Below are positions 1 to 9,289 of a stretch of DNA of 27,399 bases, one piece after another. The translations under genes were made by a program, and so were the position numbers. The notes beneath the pieces were generated by a model. That model did no database searches, was not told the DNA's origin, and was given only the letters and a program-made list of their open reading frames with translations. This DNA is from Coemansia sp. RSA 922. Taxonomy: Eukaryota; Kickxellomycota; Kickxellomycetes; Kickxellales; Kickxellaceae. Position 1 is the first letter of the stretch. Each line of letters opens with the position of its first letter. Location: the NCBI GenBank assembly GCA_027577415.1, contig JANBQS010000190.1:1-27399 (forward strand), in the 5' to 3' direction.

Positions 1-3000
1 TCGACGCTCATCTGGAAGCCATCGTCCTGATCCGACACGCCATGCTGTCTCATGTAGCTGCTATCCAGTGGCGCAGAGTCGGCCGAGAGCGTAGAATTAG
101 TGTTATCCATTCTATTGGCAGTCACGCCCTTTGCTCCCGGCGCCAGCATCTGTCCTGCTGGTGGGGCACTGTTATCTTGTGCGCCCAGAGTGTGTAAATG
201 AGTGGCGGATCCACCGCGACTGCGCTGAGGCGTAGTGTGTCTGCTCGATGCAGCCTGGGCGGCAGCGGCTTGGGCGGCAGCAAGCGCGGCTGCTCCGGAT
301 GTGGTCATGACTGGCGTAGTATTGACATCGCGGCCAAGCTGCGACATGCCATTGGGCGCCGACGACGAAAGCGCCGTATTGGCTGTTGGGCTAGGCTGGT
401 TGGTGGGATGGTGGGCGCCATTAGTCTGGTGAGTGGTTGTCCATCCGCCGCCACCGCTCTCATGGCTCGACGTCGGTGTACCCACAGCCGACGTTGGCTG
501 GCTGAAGGGTTGGACGAACGAGGGCGCCACTTGGGGCTCAATACCCAGGGCGTGGCGGCCCATCGACGTGCGGCGATAAGGATGTTCTTTGGCAAACCTC
601 GTAGCCTGACGCAAGGCTTCGGCGCGGGTCCTAGCTAGGGCAATTTTCTGCCAATGGTACTGGCACATATGCACTTTGGCAGACAAGTAGAGGATAAACG
701 GCATATGTGGGGCGCAGAGCTCCCACTCGGGCTCAGGTACCGCGCCATTAGCCATGGTGCCGGAGACGGACGCGCGGGCGTTGGCTAGCTCCGTAGCGCG
801 AGCATTAGTTTTGCTGCGAATAACATCGGCAGCACGCACTACTTTCTTCCACGCCTGGGTTGCCGTACTCTCGAGCCACAATAGCGACGTACAGGCTGAG
901 GCCAGGGTGCTGAGACTCAGCCGCAGTTTCTCGTACGAGTACAGGGCTAGACACTGGTGGATAATCACCAGGCCCTGGTACTGTAGTTCGCGGTGGAACA
1001 GCGTGACGTCGCGTGTACTGTGTGGCCGCTCAGCCTGCTGCTTGCTCTCTTCGTTCTGAGGCACTTCGGGGCTATCCGCCAAGGACGAGGTTCCTGATGA
1101 GGATGAATACACTGTCGTTGCTGCATTGAGCTGCTGTCTCCACTGAGCAATCTCGGCGTCGATGACCAAAAAGCTCTTTGTAAACTCTGTCAGCGCCGCC
1201 AACCACTCAGTATCCTCCCACAGACGGTCAGCGGGACGTGCAGCCAATCCGTTCCTAAATAATTGTTCGGCAGCGCGACACTGGTGAGCAAGATGGCCCA
1301 TGATCAATGACAGCGGGATAGCAGATTGGAACCACAATATGACGTCGTGGTCGTCGTAGCGAGGGAATTCAACGTCTGACAAGTGTGAGTGCGGTCCCTC
1401 GCCGCCAGATAACTGCAGCATCGGCATTGGAGGCGGCGTGGCCTCACGCATGGCCCGCGGAAATCCAACGCGGTAGGTGGATTCGTGGATAGCGGGACCG
1501 ATTTCGGGGTCACTAGAGACCAAAGAGAAGTAGCGGTCAGCGTAAAACAACGTCCACCACACACGACGACAGTTTTCGGCAACAATCAACGAGCGTGCGC
1601 GACGCTGACTGGCACGTACTTCGATATTGCTCAACTCTAGCTGATACGCCAACCTATTTGGAAAAGAAGAATCGGAAATCGCCAAAATGCAGCACACGTG
1701 CATAAGCGGATATAAAGAAGGACCCTGATTAGATTTCATTTCATTTCCGACAATGGAAAAAAAAGCAACATAAATTATGTTGCTGGGGAGGATAGTAAAT
1801 AAAAGGCATGTACTGACTCACGCGCCACAGGGAGTGGATATAAGCGTGACTCTCCAAAAAGGGGGAAAAATCAGGCGTTGTTGGCGTTATTGTATCAGCA
1901 GTTCAAAAAGGACACAATGTCATAGCGCACAACAAAAAAAGTCAAGATGCGTCACATAAAAGTAAAAACTTACCTGACAGCGAGTTCACGGCGATCAGCA
2001 GCCTGTTTTATACGACCCATTCCAAACTCAAACATGGATAGAACTATCCAAGTCTGGATCAGATAGGTATTCGGATCCTCACGAGTAGCGACCTCTGCTA
2101 GTGACGTTGCAATGGCAGCCAAGTCCTGGCCAGCAGAATAGAGCTGACCCGAGAGAACCACAGATGGCTGTTTCGAGTAACGTTTGGACAGGGCACGGAT
2201 AGCCAGAATCAAGTAATTGGGCACGGTACCGTCGTCGTACGCCTCCTTGAACGAGGGCCAGTGGACGATGGGATATAGTGCGTTAAAGTAGTGGAAAAAC
2301 TCGATGATGTTCGGGTCGATATACGTGCTCGTGGCGACCATACTGGTGTTGGCGGCACTGGAGTTGGCGTGGAGCATGCTGGGTCGCGGAATAACCAGCG
2401 GCGTGGCCTGGGCCATGGTCTGATGGCCGCCGCGATCACCGCCAGGTACCAAGAAGGGTGGCGGGCGCACATGAGGAGGCAGCGGACTCTCACTACCCGA
2501 CGAGCGATGACCACCAGCCGGACCGGCATCATCCTCTGATAAGGAGTTTGGACTGCCTGGGAACAGCGCAGCAGCCAAAATGCTGCCCAGGGGAGCGATT
2601 TGGTGATGATGTTTCGGCTGTTGTTGCTGACCATTCAGATAAGGCGGCTTTACCTGACTTTGCGCATGGTGTTGTGAGTGCAATGGCAGAATCGGGGGCA
2701 GCTGTGTATTTGGAGTGGCAATAGAGGGGGGAGCCCTGGGTGGCGGTGGAGCAGTAGGCGGCGGAGGCGGCATTGTGCCCTGACCAGCCAGCGCAGGCTG
2801 CAAGTGGGGCAAAGTAGGCAGCACGCGGTTAGGAGCCAGTTGCTGCAATGGCGGCTGGTACTTTATATGATCGCTTTGGTGTGCAGGAGCGCGAGGCTGA
2901 CGTGGCAAGATAGGCAATGGATTAGCGTATGGACGCTCATACTCCCTGTGTGCGCGAGCCGGACGACCCCGACGACGAGACGGCACGTATTGGCATTCGG

Positions 3001-3196
3001 CAGCGTTGCGCAAACAGGCGGAGCAGGTCGGTTTGGAGCCATCGCATTTGATTTTCTTCTGGCGGCAGTTGGTGCATGCCTGACACTTTGCTGGAGTCTT
3101 TTTAGCCAAAGCATCTGCTCCGTTACTACTGGTGCCCGCTATCCCTCCTGGTCGACTGGGCTCTGTCCTTTGGTCGCTGTCACTGCTATCTGCCAT
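1..3196 (-). CDS. Zn2Cys6 (Gal4-type) transcription factor, one intron, C-terminus outside window
   Basis: Exons are 3196-1974 and 1653-1; the frame stays open to the window edge, giving at least 958 codons. The start chosen is the ATG at 3196 (MADSSDSDQR), just after a T-rich leader. The frame is also open upstream to 3526, but that stretch reads like translated leader (hydrophobic, F/L/Y-rich). A Zn2Cys6 cluster lies at residues 41-68 with the exact spacing C-X2-C-X6-C-X6-C-X2-C-X6-C (C41, C44, C51, C58, C61, C68), followed by basic residues (SRRRGRPAR). A Pro/Gln-rich linker follows, then a fungal-specific transcription factor (middle homology) domain from about residue 294, including the RRVWWTLFYADR motif at about 437-448, which exon 2 supplies. 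The C-terminal part is low-complexity Ala/Gln/Ser/Thr. It presumably binds CGG-containing promoter sites in the nucleus; its targets cannot be read from sequence. It is divergent from a second Zn2Cys6 gene. Confidence 0.9.
1654..1973 (-). other. spliceosomal intron of the left Zn2Cys6 gene
   Basis: On the minus strand the donor reads CAG|GTAAGT (exon ends at 1974) and the acceptor reads CAAATAG|G (exon resumes at 1653). Joining restores an Arg codon (AG+G) and continues directly into LAYQLELSNIE, which is the expected continuation of the middle homology domain after GMGRIKQAADRRELAV. Without splicing the frame stops at once at the TAA within the donor. At 320 nt it is long for a fungal intron, and it is the only intron I can defend in the window. 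Confidence 0.85.
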
Positions 3197-3663
3197 TAGT
3201 GTGGTAGTCTGAGACGACGGTGGCGACAAAAAAAAATAAAGGAAATAAATAAATAAATAAAGAGGAAAGGAATTCAAAGAAGAAAAAAGAGCGTGAATGT
3301 AGACAATTAAGGCCAAAAAGGAAGTGGGGGAAGGAAACCAACGGCTTGACTTAAAGATACGTCGGCGAAGAGATGTTCCCACCAGCGGGCGACAAGTACC
3401 CCCAACCACGCACGCAGCCATCAACGGTTTCTTTGGCCGAGACTTGCCCATGCCAAGGAAGGAGGCGGCTCGAAAAGGGCAAAAGAGGCGACTCGGCTTT
3501 TGTGGCTCGGACGTGATCATGTGCACAGACTTGAAGGCTCGGGCAATTTTCCAGAGCGCGAATATTCAGAGCCAATGGATATGTAAAGGTAGGATTAATG
3601 GTGGCGGTGGCAACGACGACATGGGCTCTTTCTTTATCTTTTCGACGATTTATTATTAAGCAG
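3197..3663. promoter_or_regulatory. shared divergent promoter region between two Zn2Cys6 genes
   Basis: This 467-nt segment separates the starts of two oppositely transcribed Zn2Cys6 regulators. The side next to the left gene is T-rich on the minus strand. A direct repeat CTCGG occurs at 3492-3496 and 3506-3510, placing two CGG triplets 11 nt apart, a spacing that could suit a dimeric Zn2Cys6 protein; this is only suggestive, since CGG is common. The right gene could start at 3598 in the same frame, in which case its first 66 nt lie inside this region. Confidence 0.5.
3243..3261. repeat. short AAAT microsatellite
   Basis: About four and a half tandem copies of AAAT, lying in the T-rich (minus-strand) leader of the left transcription factor gene. 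It may vary in length between strains. Confidence 0.8.
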
Positions 3664-6600
3664 ATGGACCAGCAGGATATCTCGGGTCTATTCCTGAAAG
3701 ACTTAGACACAACAGGTGGCGGCGAGGGGACATTCCCGTTTCCGCTGGGAGACCAAGCGTCACTGTTCAACTTTCACACACCAGCAGGACTGGGACTAGG
3801 ACCGCTCTACTTGAACATTGGCAACAACGATGCGGGCAGCAATGTGGGGCTGGGATTTGGCGTGGGGCAGGATCAGCTACTCGGCAGCATGCTGTATGAC
3901 ATGGGCGGGATCCAGCAGATCGACGGGCTACACCACGGCACGCAGATAGCAAGCGAGGACATGAGTATGTTTTTGGCAGCAGCAGACAACGTGGGACAGC
4001 AGCAAGCAAGCGGCAGTGCTCCGGCAGCACGAATCGACCAGGCGTGCCGCATGTGCCGGCGACGCAAAGTCAAGTGCGACGGGCTGCGGCCAACGTGCAC
4101 ATTCTGCCAGACCAAGGGCTTCGAGTGTGCGTATGAGCCGGCGGCGCCAGCGGGGGCGCGCAAGCGGAGGCGGCAGCAGGCAGGAAGCGAGTCGCAGAAC
4201 GGCACGTCGAGCGCCGCGTCGCTGGCCGAGCACGCGGCGGTGGCAATGGCGGCAGTGGCGATGAGCGACAGCGACGGCGAGTCGTCGAGCGCAAGCGACA
4301 ACGGCGACAGCGGCGGCCTGGAGGCGCTGTCGCGGCGGCAGATCGCCATGCCGGACAGCGAGGACGCGGCCGAGGGCCAGGACGCGGCCGACGCAGCGAG
4401 CGACGACATGTACCTGCAGTGGTACTTTGCGTACTTCCACGCGCAGCAGCCGATCCTCCACCGGGCGACGTTCGAGCGGGCGGTGCGCGGCGGCACGGTC
4501 AGCGCGGTGCTGTGGCTGGCGGTGCGGGCGATCGCGGCGCGCTACGGGCCAAGGCAGGTAGGCGCGCGGCCGTTCGAGTACGGGCGGCGGTTCGCGCAGA
4601 AGGCGCGGGCGCTGCTGGCGGCCACGCAGGACGCGTCGCTGGAGGTGATGCAGGCGGCGTTCCTCGTGTCGGAGCACCAGTTCGGCATGGGCGACTGGGT
4701 GGGCGGCAGCTCGTACTGGGCCACGGCGGCGCGCATGTTCAGCCAGCAGCAGCTGCACGCGCTGGACGAGGCGTTCCAGTTCCCGGCGTACACGTCGCAC
4801 CTGGGGCTGCACGAGTCGGCCATCTCGCCGCTGACGAGCCGCCAGAGCCCGGCGCACCACGCGGCGGGCGTGCGGCGGCCGGCGCTGAGCAGCGCGGCGT
4901 GGATCCAGCGCGAGCAGCAGCGGCGGCTGCGGTGGGCGCTGTTCGACGCCGAGCGCACGCACACGCTGGCCGGCGGCGCGCCGCCGCTGGTGACGCTGGA
5001 CGCCGGCTGGGTGCACATGCCGTGCAGCGACGCGTTGTGGGCCGCCGCCGAGCCGCGCCGCGCCGCCGAGCACGAGCGGCTGCTGCTGCACATGGGCCGG
5101 TACTACGTCGACTCGGGCGGCAGCCTGCGCATCGACGCCGTGCCCAACCGCGTCGCCAGCATGCTGGTGCACGTCCGCCGCCGCAAGAACCGCATGCACC
5201 TGCGCGCCCACACCGCCGTCATCGTCGGCCAGCTTGCGCGCACGCGCCTGGCGCTGTTCCGCCTCTTCTTCCCGAGCCGGTGGCCGAGCCAGCTGCAGCC
5301 CGAGCCCGCGCCGCCGTCCGTTGCCTGGGACGAGCGCCTGCGCCGCGCGCGCGCCGCCGTGGCCGACATCGACGCCAAGCTGGCGCAGTGGCGCGTCTAC
5401 CTCGAGTCGATGTTCCCGCTGCGCGACCACGACGACGGGTCGGGCGCGTCGCCCGAGGAGGACGCGAGCATCCGCGCCGAGCGCCACGAGTACGCCAACC
5501 ACCGCCTGCTGCTGGCCGCGCTGCTGGCCCAGAACCGCGCCGTGCTGCTGCAGCTGCACGCCTGCCTGGAGCGCCGCGCCAAGCGCATCCAGACCGCCGA
5601 GGCCCTGCCGGCGCTGGTGCGCCCGAACCAGCCGCCGCCGCCCTGCATGCGCGCCCTGCGCCGCCTCGCGCGCGACGCCTGGGCCGTGGTCGTGCGCCAG
5701 GCCTGCGAGGTCGCCGATCTGCTGCAGTCGCACTGGCTGGTCGCCGCCCCGAGCGACTCGAGCCTGCGCCTGATGGTGCGCCCCGACTGGCACTCCCGCG
5801 CCGCCATCAGCGCCAAGCTCAACGCCGACGCCAACCTGCGCCGCTTCCCGCCCGACCCCGAGTCCGGCCTGCGCCGCGACCAGCAGGCCGCCGACGCCGC
5901 CGTCTTTTTCTCGCATGCCACGCCGCCCCACCCGCTGCTTGTCGCCAACCGCCGCCTGCTGGACCAGATCGTGGGCGCTGTGGCTACCAGCAGTGCTGCC
6001 GCCGCCGAGCTGCCGCTGGCCTGCAGCATGAACGCCAACATCCACATTGAGACCAACGCTAACGCTGCCCCCAGTGTTGTGGCCAATGCCACGCCACCTG
6101 ACTTTGGCGACGACGACTCGGCTGACTTTATGGAGCCATTCCGCTGCCAGCTGCCGGGCACCTCCTACTATATATTTGTCGCTGCCAAGACTCTGATCAT
6201 GTACCTGCACCACGCCAAAATGTCTGCCTACGTCTTGGCCCGCCGCAACAGCTCCACCTCTGCCCTCGATGTCTTGCTGCCTAGCGAGTCCGTGTCCATT
6301 GACGGCGACCACGCAGACAATCCTCCCAGGCCCTGTGCTCTGCCTGACTTTGCTGCATATGCCCCGCAAGGTCTGCCCAGCGACGACAATGACGCTGAAT
6401 TTGCCAATGACCTATCGCCACCACCCGAGTTGCGCACGCTGGCTGATATCCGCTGTATGCAGGACCGCTTGGAGGTCGTCATGACGGCCTTGCGTCTGTC
6501 GCAGCGCCACTGGATGCCAGTCGACTATTTCACATTGTGTGCTCGCAAAATCCGCAATATGTCGCTCTACGGCCCATGGAGCATTGAGGACCCGGTGTCC

Positions 6601-6690
6601 TCCGATCCTCTTGCCGAATTGGCTGCTGTTGCTGCTGCCGATTCTTGCTCCACGACATCTGCGAAGAAGAAGAAGAACACTCGACGCTGA
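3664..6690 (+). CDS. Zn2Cys6 (Gal4-type) transcription factor, 1008 aa
   Basis: Intronless. I place the start at ATG 3664 (MDQQDISGLF); the same frame also offers ATG 3598, adding 22 residues that look like leader. A Gly-rich, acidic N-terminus precedes a Zn2Cys6 cluster at residues 128-155 (C128, C131, C138, C145, C148, C155; identical spacing to its neighbour), followed by a basic nuclear-localisation-like patch (ARKRRRQ) and an acidic Ser/Asp-rich linker. A middle homology domain begins near residue 248 (DMYLQWYFAYFHAQQP) and contains EHQFGMG and RRLRWALFDAERTHTL (420-435). The C-terminus ends in a Lys/Arg tail. It is a nuclear sequence-specific regulator by family; target genes are unknown. 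Its two domains match the divergent neighbour in order and motif, so the pair may be ancient paralogues. Base composition is odd: the centre is extremely GC-rich with a switch of preferred synonymous codons, described in the findings. Confidence 0.9.
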   Translation: MDQQDISGLFLKDLDTTGGGEGTFPFPLGDQASLFNFHTPAGLGLGPLYLNIGNNDAGSNVGLGFGVGQDQLLGSMLYDMGGIQQIDGLHHGTQIASEDMSMFLAAADNVGQQQASGSAPAARIDQACRMCRRRKVKCDGLRPTCTFCQTKGFECAYEPAAPAGARKRRRQQAGSESQNGTSSAASLAEHAAVAMAAVAMSDSDGESSSASDNGDSGGLEALSRRQIAMPDSEDAAEGQDAADAASDDMYLQWYFAYFHAQQPILHRATFERAVRGGTVSAVLWLAVRAIAARYGPRQVGARPFEYGRRFAQKARALLAATQDASLEVMQAAFLVSEHQFGMGDWVGGSSYWATAARMFSQQQLHALDEAFQFPAYTSHLGLHESAISPLTSRQSPAHHAAGVRRPALSSAAWIQREQQRRLRWALFDAERTHTLAGGAPPLVTLDAGWVHMPCSDALWAAAEPRRAAEHERLLLHMGRYYVDSGGSLRIDAVPNRVASMLVHVRRRKNRMHLRAHTAVIVGQLARTRLALFRLFFPSRWPSQLQPEPAPPSVAWDERLRRARAAVADIDAKLAQWRVYLESMFPLRDHDDGSGASPEEDASIRAERHEYANHRLLLAALLAQNRAVLLQLHACLERRAKRIQTAEALPALVRPNQPPPPCMRALRRLARDAWAVVVRQACEVADLLQSHWLVAAPSDSSLRLMVRPDWHSRAAISAKLNADANLRRFPPDPESGLRRDQQAADAAVFFSHATPPHPLLVANRRLLDQIVGAVATSSAAAAELPLACSMNANIHIETNANAAPSVVANATPPDFGDDDSADFMEPFRCQLPGTSYYIFVAAKTLIMYLHHAKMSAYVLARRNSSTSALDVLLPSESVSIDGDHADNPPRPCALPDFAAYAPQGLPSDDNDAEFANDLSPPPELRTLADIRCMQDRLEVVMTALRLSQRHWMPVDYFTLCARKIRNMSLYGPWSIEDPVSSDPLAELAAVAAADSCSTTSAKKKKNTRR

Positions 6691-7003
6691 TCCTTGTTTT
6701 TGTTTTTATTGCCCAAATTGAGCTGCTTTCTTTTTATCCTTGTAAAAAATATATCGTTCGGTTCTTGCTTTCTGTGGATTTCAGCCACCCACTTTTCAGG
6801 TGGTGGCGCCGCCGCCTCAGAGATACTTTGCATTACATCCCATGCCCGGCTTGCCCTCCTCCTCCCCCCATTTGCTACTAAACGGCTATTAATGCGGAGA
6901 CGTGCCTATAAAAGAAATACTTTTTTTTTCTTCTCCGCTATCTCTTTTTTTTATATTTTTTATCTATATCTTTAATACTCTTTTTTATATATATTCACAA
7001 ATA
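6691..7003 (+). promoter_or_regulatory. intergenic region with TATA box and T-rich leader
   Basis: Holds the 3' end of the upstream transcription factor gene and the promoter of the next gene. A TATAAAAG box sits at 6907-6914, about 90 nt before the ATG at 7004, followed by a long T-rich tract (about 6920-6990). The same pyrimidine-rich leader style recurs before several genes here. No other gene seen. Confidence 0.55.
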
Positions 7004-7627
7004 ATGAGCACGTCGTTTATCAGCCATAGTCCTAGTCCCAGCACACACAGCCACCTGCACGGTTACGCTGCCGTCGACCCTGAGGACTTGCACTATCACC
7101 ATCGGTCGCCAGCCCCAGCAACCGCCGCATCTGTCGCCGAGTCATATCCGAGTAGATGTGCCTCACCCTTACTTCCAATGGGCCAGTACCGCACACCATC
7201 GTCACACCAGACCATCGACCCCGACCGTCTGTCACAACAGCTAGGCAAAGTCACCAACCGCCAGAGTCAGCAATCAGTAGTTCACAAAAACTACGCTATC
7301 CCCGAAGACGAAGATACAGAGCTCCCGCCAGACAGTGGTAAGCGTAGCCAGACTACACGCTTTATCAGCTATCATCGCACACCGTCAGCCGGTAGCAAAC
7401 TACCTAGCCGCAGGACTATGCCTCGTCAAAAGTCTTATCGTATTAGTACCTCTGCTGACCCACACCAATCGTCTGTTCGAGAGCTGTCTTCTAAGCTAAA
7501 GTCCGCTTGTCGCAAGCTTAACCCTAAACGCCTGACTAAACATGGTCATGCCCACCAGGATTCAGAGGAACCGCCACTGTCTGACCTTCCTTATCCAGAG
7601 GTCTTTGGTGGCGTACCATCTAGATAG
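7004..7627 (+). CDS. hypothetical basic Ser/Pro/His-rich protein, 207 aa
   Basis: I do not recognise a family. The frame is open from 6902, but the ATG at 7004 follows a TATA box and T-rich leader, and the preceding in-frame residues are translated poly-T, so 7004 is chosen. The N-terminus (MSTSFISHSPSPSTHSHLHG) is Ser/His-rich, the middle is disordered with an acidic patch (EDEDTELPPD, about 101-110), and residues 155-180 form the only likely helix, strongly basic (VRELSSKLKSACRKL). There are several Arg-X-X-Ser-like basophilic kinase motifs (RTPSSH, HRTPSAG, RQKSYRIS). No signal peptide or membrane segment. It may be a phosphoprotein that binds acidic partners or membranes through the basic helix, but that is a guess. 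Real-gene status rests on frame length, promoter context and non-random composition. Confidence 0.6.
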   Translation: MSTSFISHSPSPSTHSHLHGYAAVDPEDLHYHHRSPAPATAASVAESYPSRCASPLLPMGQYRTPSSHQTIDPDRLSQQLGKVTNRQSQQSVVHKNYAIPEDEDTELPPDSGKRSQTTRFISYHRTPSAGSKLPSRRTMPRQKSYRISTSADPHQSSVRELSSKLKSACRKLNPKRLTKHGHAHQDSEEPPLSDLPYPEVFGGVPSR

Positions 7628-7950
7628 TATTCTTTATTTTTGTGTGTGTTCTGTCGAGAAGAAAATAGGTATCCTATGATTGTTTGTACCATCAATCAAC
7701 GCTCGGGCAGTAAAAGCATGTCACTAAATTTAGGCTTGATGGAAAAAAGGGAAGAAAAAACACTCCGAGCATGCAAAAAAAAAAAAAGAGACAGGCGCGC
7801 ATGATCAATGCTCAAGAAAGAGGCGTTCTAGGCGCCCCGCCCAATGCCTAAAACAGTTATTTTGACTCTCTATCCTCTATTTTTTTATTTTTATTTTTTT
7901 TGCTTCTTTAGCTTTTATACTGCTATTCTTATTATTCTTATTCTCTAACC
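7628..7950 (+). promoter_or_regulatory. intergenic region with CCAAT and T-rich leader
   Basis: A 323-nt spacer. It contains an A-run near 7776-7787, a CCAAT motif at 7841-7845 and a T-rich tract directly before the ATG at 7951, whose context (ACC ATG G) is good for initiation. No additional gene is seen. Confidence 0.5.
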
Positions 7951-9111
7951 ATGGGTCGAGCTAGGGATTGTTTGTACTCGCTGTTTCGCCGACGCAGTAA
8001 CAGTGCCTCCGCCAAAATACCCTCCAGCGACCGCACCACTGTGTCTTCTGACACTACAGCTGTCGATGACCCCACACATAATACTGCTCCACGCTGCGCT
8101 ATATTCGAGCCACCACTGCCCTACATATCCTACGATTCATACACGAGCGAGTCACGGCAATACATAGGTACTGGAGATTTTCACGTATACAAATCATTCC
8201 CATCCGACTCGCTTTTCCCCTTGGAGGATGAGGGAATAGGCCGTTTGAAAAACGTCTACGAGGCGTGGTTTCCAAAGTCAGGCTCCATGTCTAGGGATAA
8301 GGTCAGCGGCATATATATCCTGACTATTGTCAATGTGGGACTTTTAGACGGAACCACCTACTGTGGTGACACGGCTACGGAACTTCCGCTTCAGAAACAC
8401 CACGTGCAGTGTCTGTACTCGGGAACTGGCGTGCGTCGCGCTTGTAACATGGGTACGAGCAGTACGGTTTGTACGGGTGCTGAGCTCTGGATTAAAAGCA
8501 GCTTGCCTGTCGCTGGCCCTTGGACCCAGTCCCTGCATATCCCGCCTACCCTGCGTCTCAACAAAATGTGCCCCATCGCTGCGCCCAAATCCGACTTTAC
8601 AAAGTATCTTAACCCAGACCCACATAACCTCGCACTCCTGCCTGGCATTACGGCCTCATCGGAGGTATTTGAGCTCGACAGCGACGTACACGTTTATATC
8701 TGCCGCCTAGTACCCTGTGCCACAGTCAACCACACTACAGTCTCTGCTCGGTGTGCTAACGAACCACCCATTTTCGAAATCCCAAAGCTCCGCCGCGCAA
8801 CTACCACTCTCTCTACTACTCGTGGACCAGTCCACATAAACCAGGATACTGCTCATATAAGACCGGAAAAGTCTCGCAGTGTTTATATACATGTGTTTAG
8901 TGACTATTCTAAAACTGGAACTACAAGACAAGGCGGCGCTCGTTTGATGCTTCCGGGCTCTATTCAGCTTAGCTGTGGCGACGGCATACACTTGCAGCAT
9001 GTTCGACCGGGTGCTAATATTTCTATTAAAAACATTGGCTATGATCGCGCTCAGTTCGTGCTCGTCGATATGCCTGGATATAAGAATGATGCCGACGCAC
9101 GCAGTATCTAA
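7951..9111 (+). CDS. degenerate pirin/YhaK-like bicupin protein, 386 aa
   Basis: Intronless, with ATG in strong context. The N-terminal 50 residues are Ser/Thr/Arg-rich and disordered. From about residue 70 the pattern follows the pirin/YhaK bicupin family: GDFHVYKSF at 75-83 (position of the WHTFSF-like start), IYILTIVNVG at 121-130 (position of the MEILTYVLEG strand), LPLQKHHVQCLYSGTGVRR at about 145-163 (position of the GDVQ..SAGTGIRHSE turn), AELWI at 177-181 (position of the LQIWI strand), and a C-terminal strand pair GDGIHLQ...AQFVLVDMP at 343-375 resembling the end of the second cupin. Family members bind a metal through two His of HPHxD and His/Glu of the RHSE turn; here these positions read Asp116/Val118 and Arg163/Cys165, so metal binding and quercetinase-type activity are unlikely. 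A regulatory or binding role is possible. The family call comes from pattern memory, not a search. Confidence 0.6.
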   Translation: MGRARDCLYSLFRRRSNSASAKIPSSDRTTVSSDTTAVDDPTHNTAPRCAIFEPPLPYISYDSYTSESRQYIGTGDFHVYKSFPSDSLFPLEDEGIGRLKNVYEAWFPKSGSMSRDKVSGIYILTIVNVGLLDGTTYCGDTATELPLQKHHVQCLYSGTGVRRACNMGTSSTVCTGAELWIKSSLPVAGPWTQSLHIPPTLRLNKMCPIAAPKSDFTKYLNPDPHNLALLPGITASSEVFELDSDVHVYICRLVPCATVNHTTVSARCANEPPIFEIPKLRRATTTLSTTRGPVHINQDTAHIRPEKSRSVYIHVFSDYSKTGTTRQGGARLMLPGSIQLSCGDGIHLQHVRPGANISIKNIGYDRAQFVLVDMPGYKNDADARSI

Positions 9112-9280
9112 TATTTTTCTTATATATATCTTGTACTATTACAAATCCACCATTAAAATGGGAAGTTAGACTACTGCCGTTGTTAATTGAACACTCTCTG
9201 CGCCAACAACACCCAAAAAAAAACTATATTCATGACGACTCGATTTTGCAAAGCGCTACAAAAAAATTCAGAGTATATGC

Positions 9281-9286
9281 AAAAAA
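9281..9286 (-). terminator. RNA polymerase III terminator of tRNA-Thr
   Basis: Six T in a row on the minus strand, starting 4 nt after the tRNA discriminator base. This is the usual eukaryotic Pol III stop signal. Confidence 0.75.
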
Positions 9287-9289
9287 GAT

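Noticed and set aside
3196..3526. 110-residue N-terminal extension of the left transcription factor
   Set aside because: Encoded by the T-rich leader and promoter; hydrophobic stretch untypical of a nuclear factor. ATG at 3196 is the better start.
4419..6050. A 543-codon plus-strand frame overlapping the same gene
   Set aside because: Nearly pure Ala/Arg/Gly/Pro, the result of GC-rich third positions in another frame.
3928..6369. An 813-codon open frame antisense to the second transcription factor
   Set aside because: It is a shadow of the GC-rich coding strand: Arg/Ala/Val/Gln/Gly-rich with no domain, while the sense frame has a perfect Zn2Cys6 cluster and middle homology domain.
7516..7530. 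Telomere-like AACCCTAAAC
   Set aside because: A single copy inside a coding frame (KLNPKRL); not a telomeric repeat or telomerase template.
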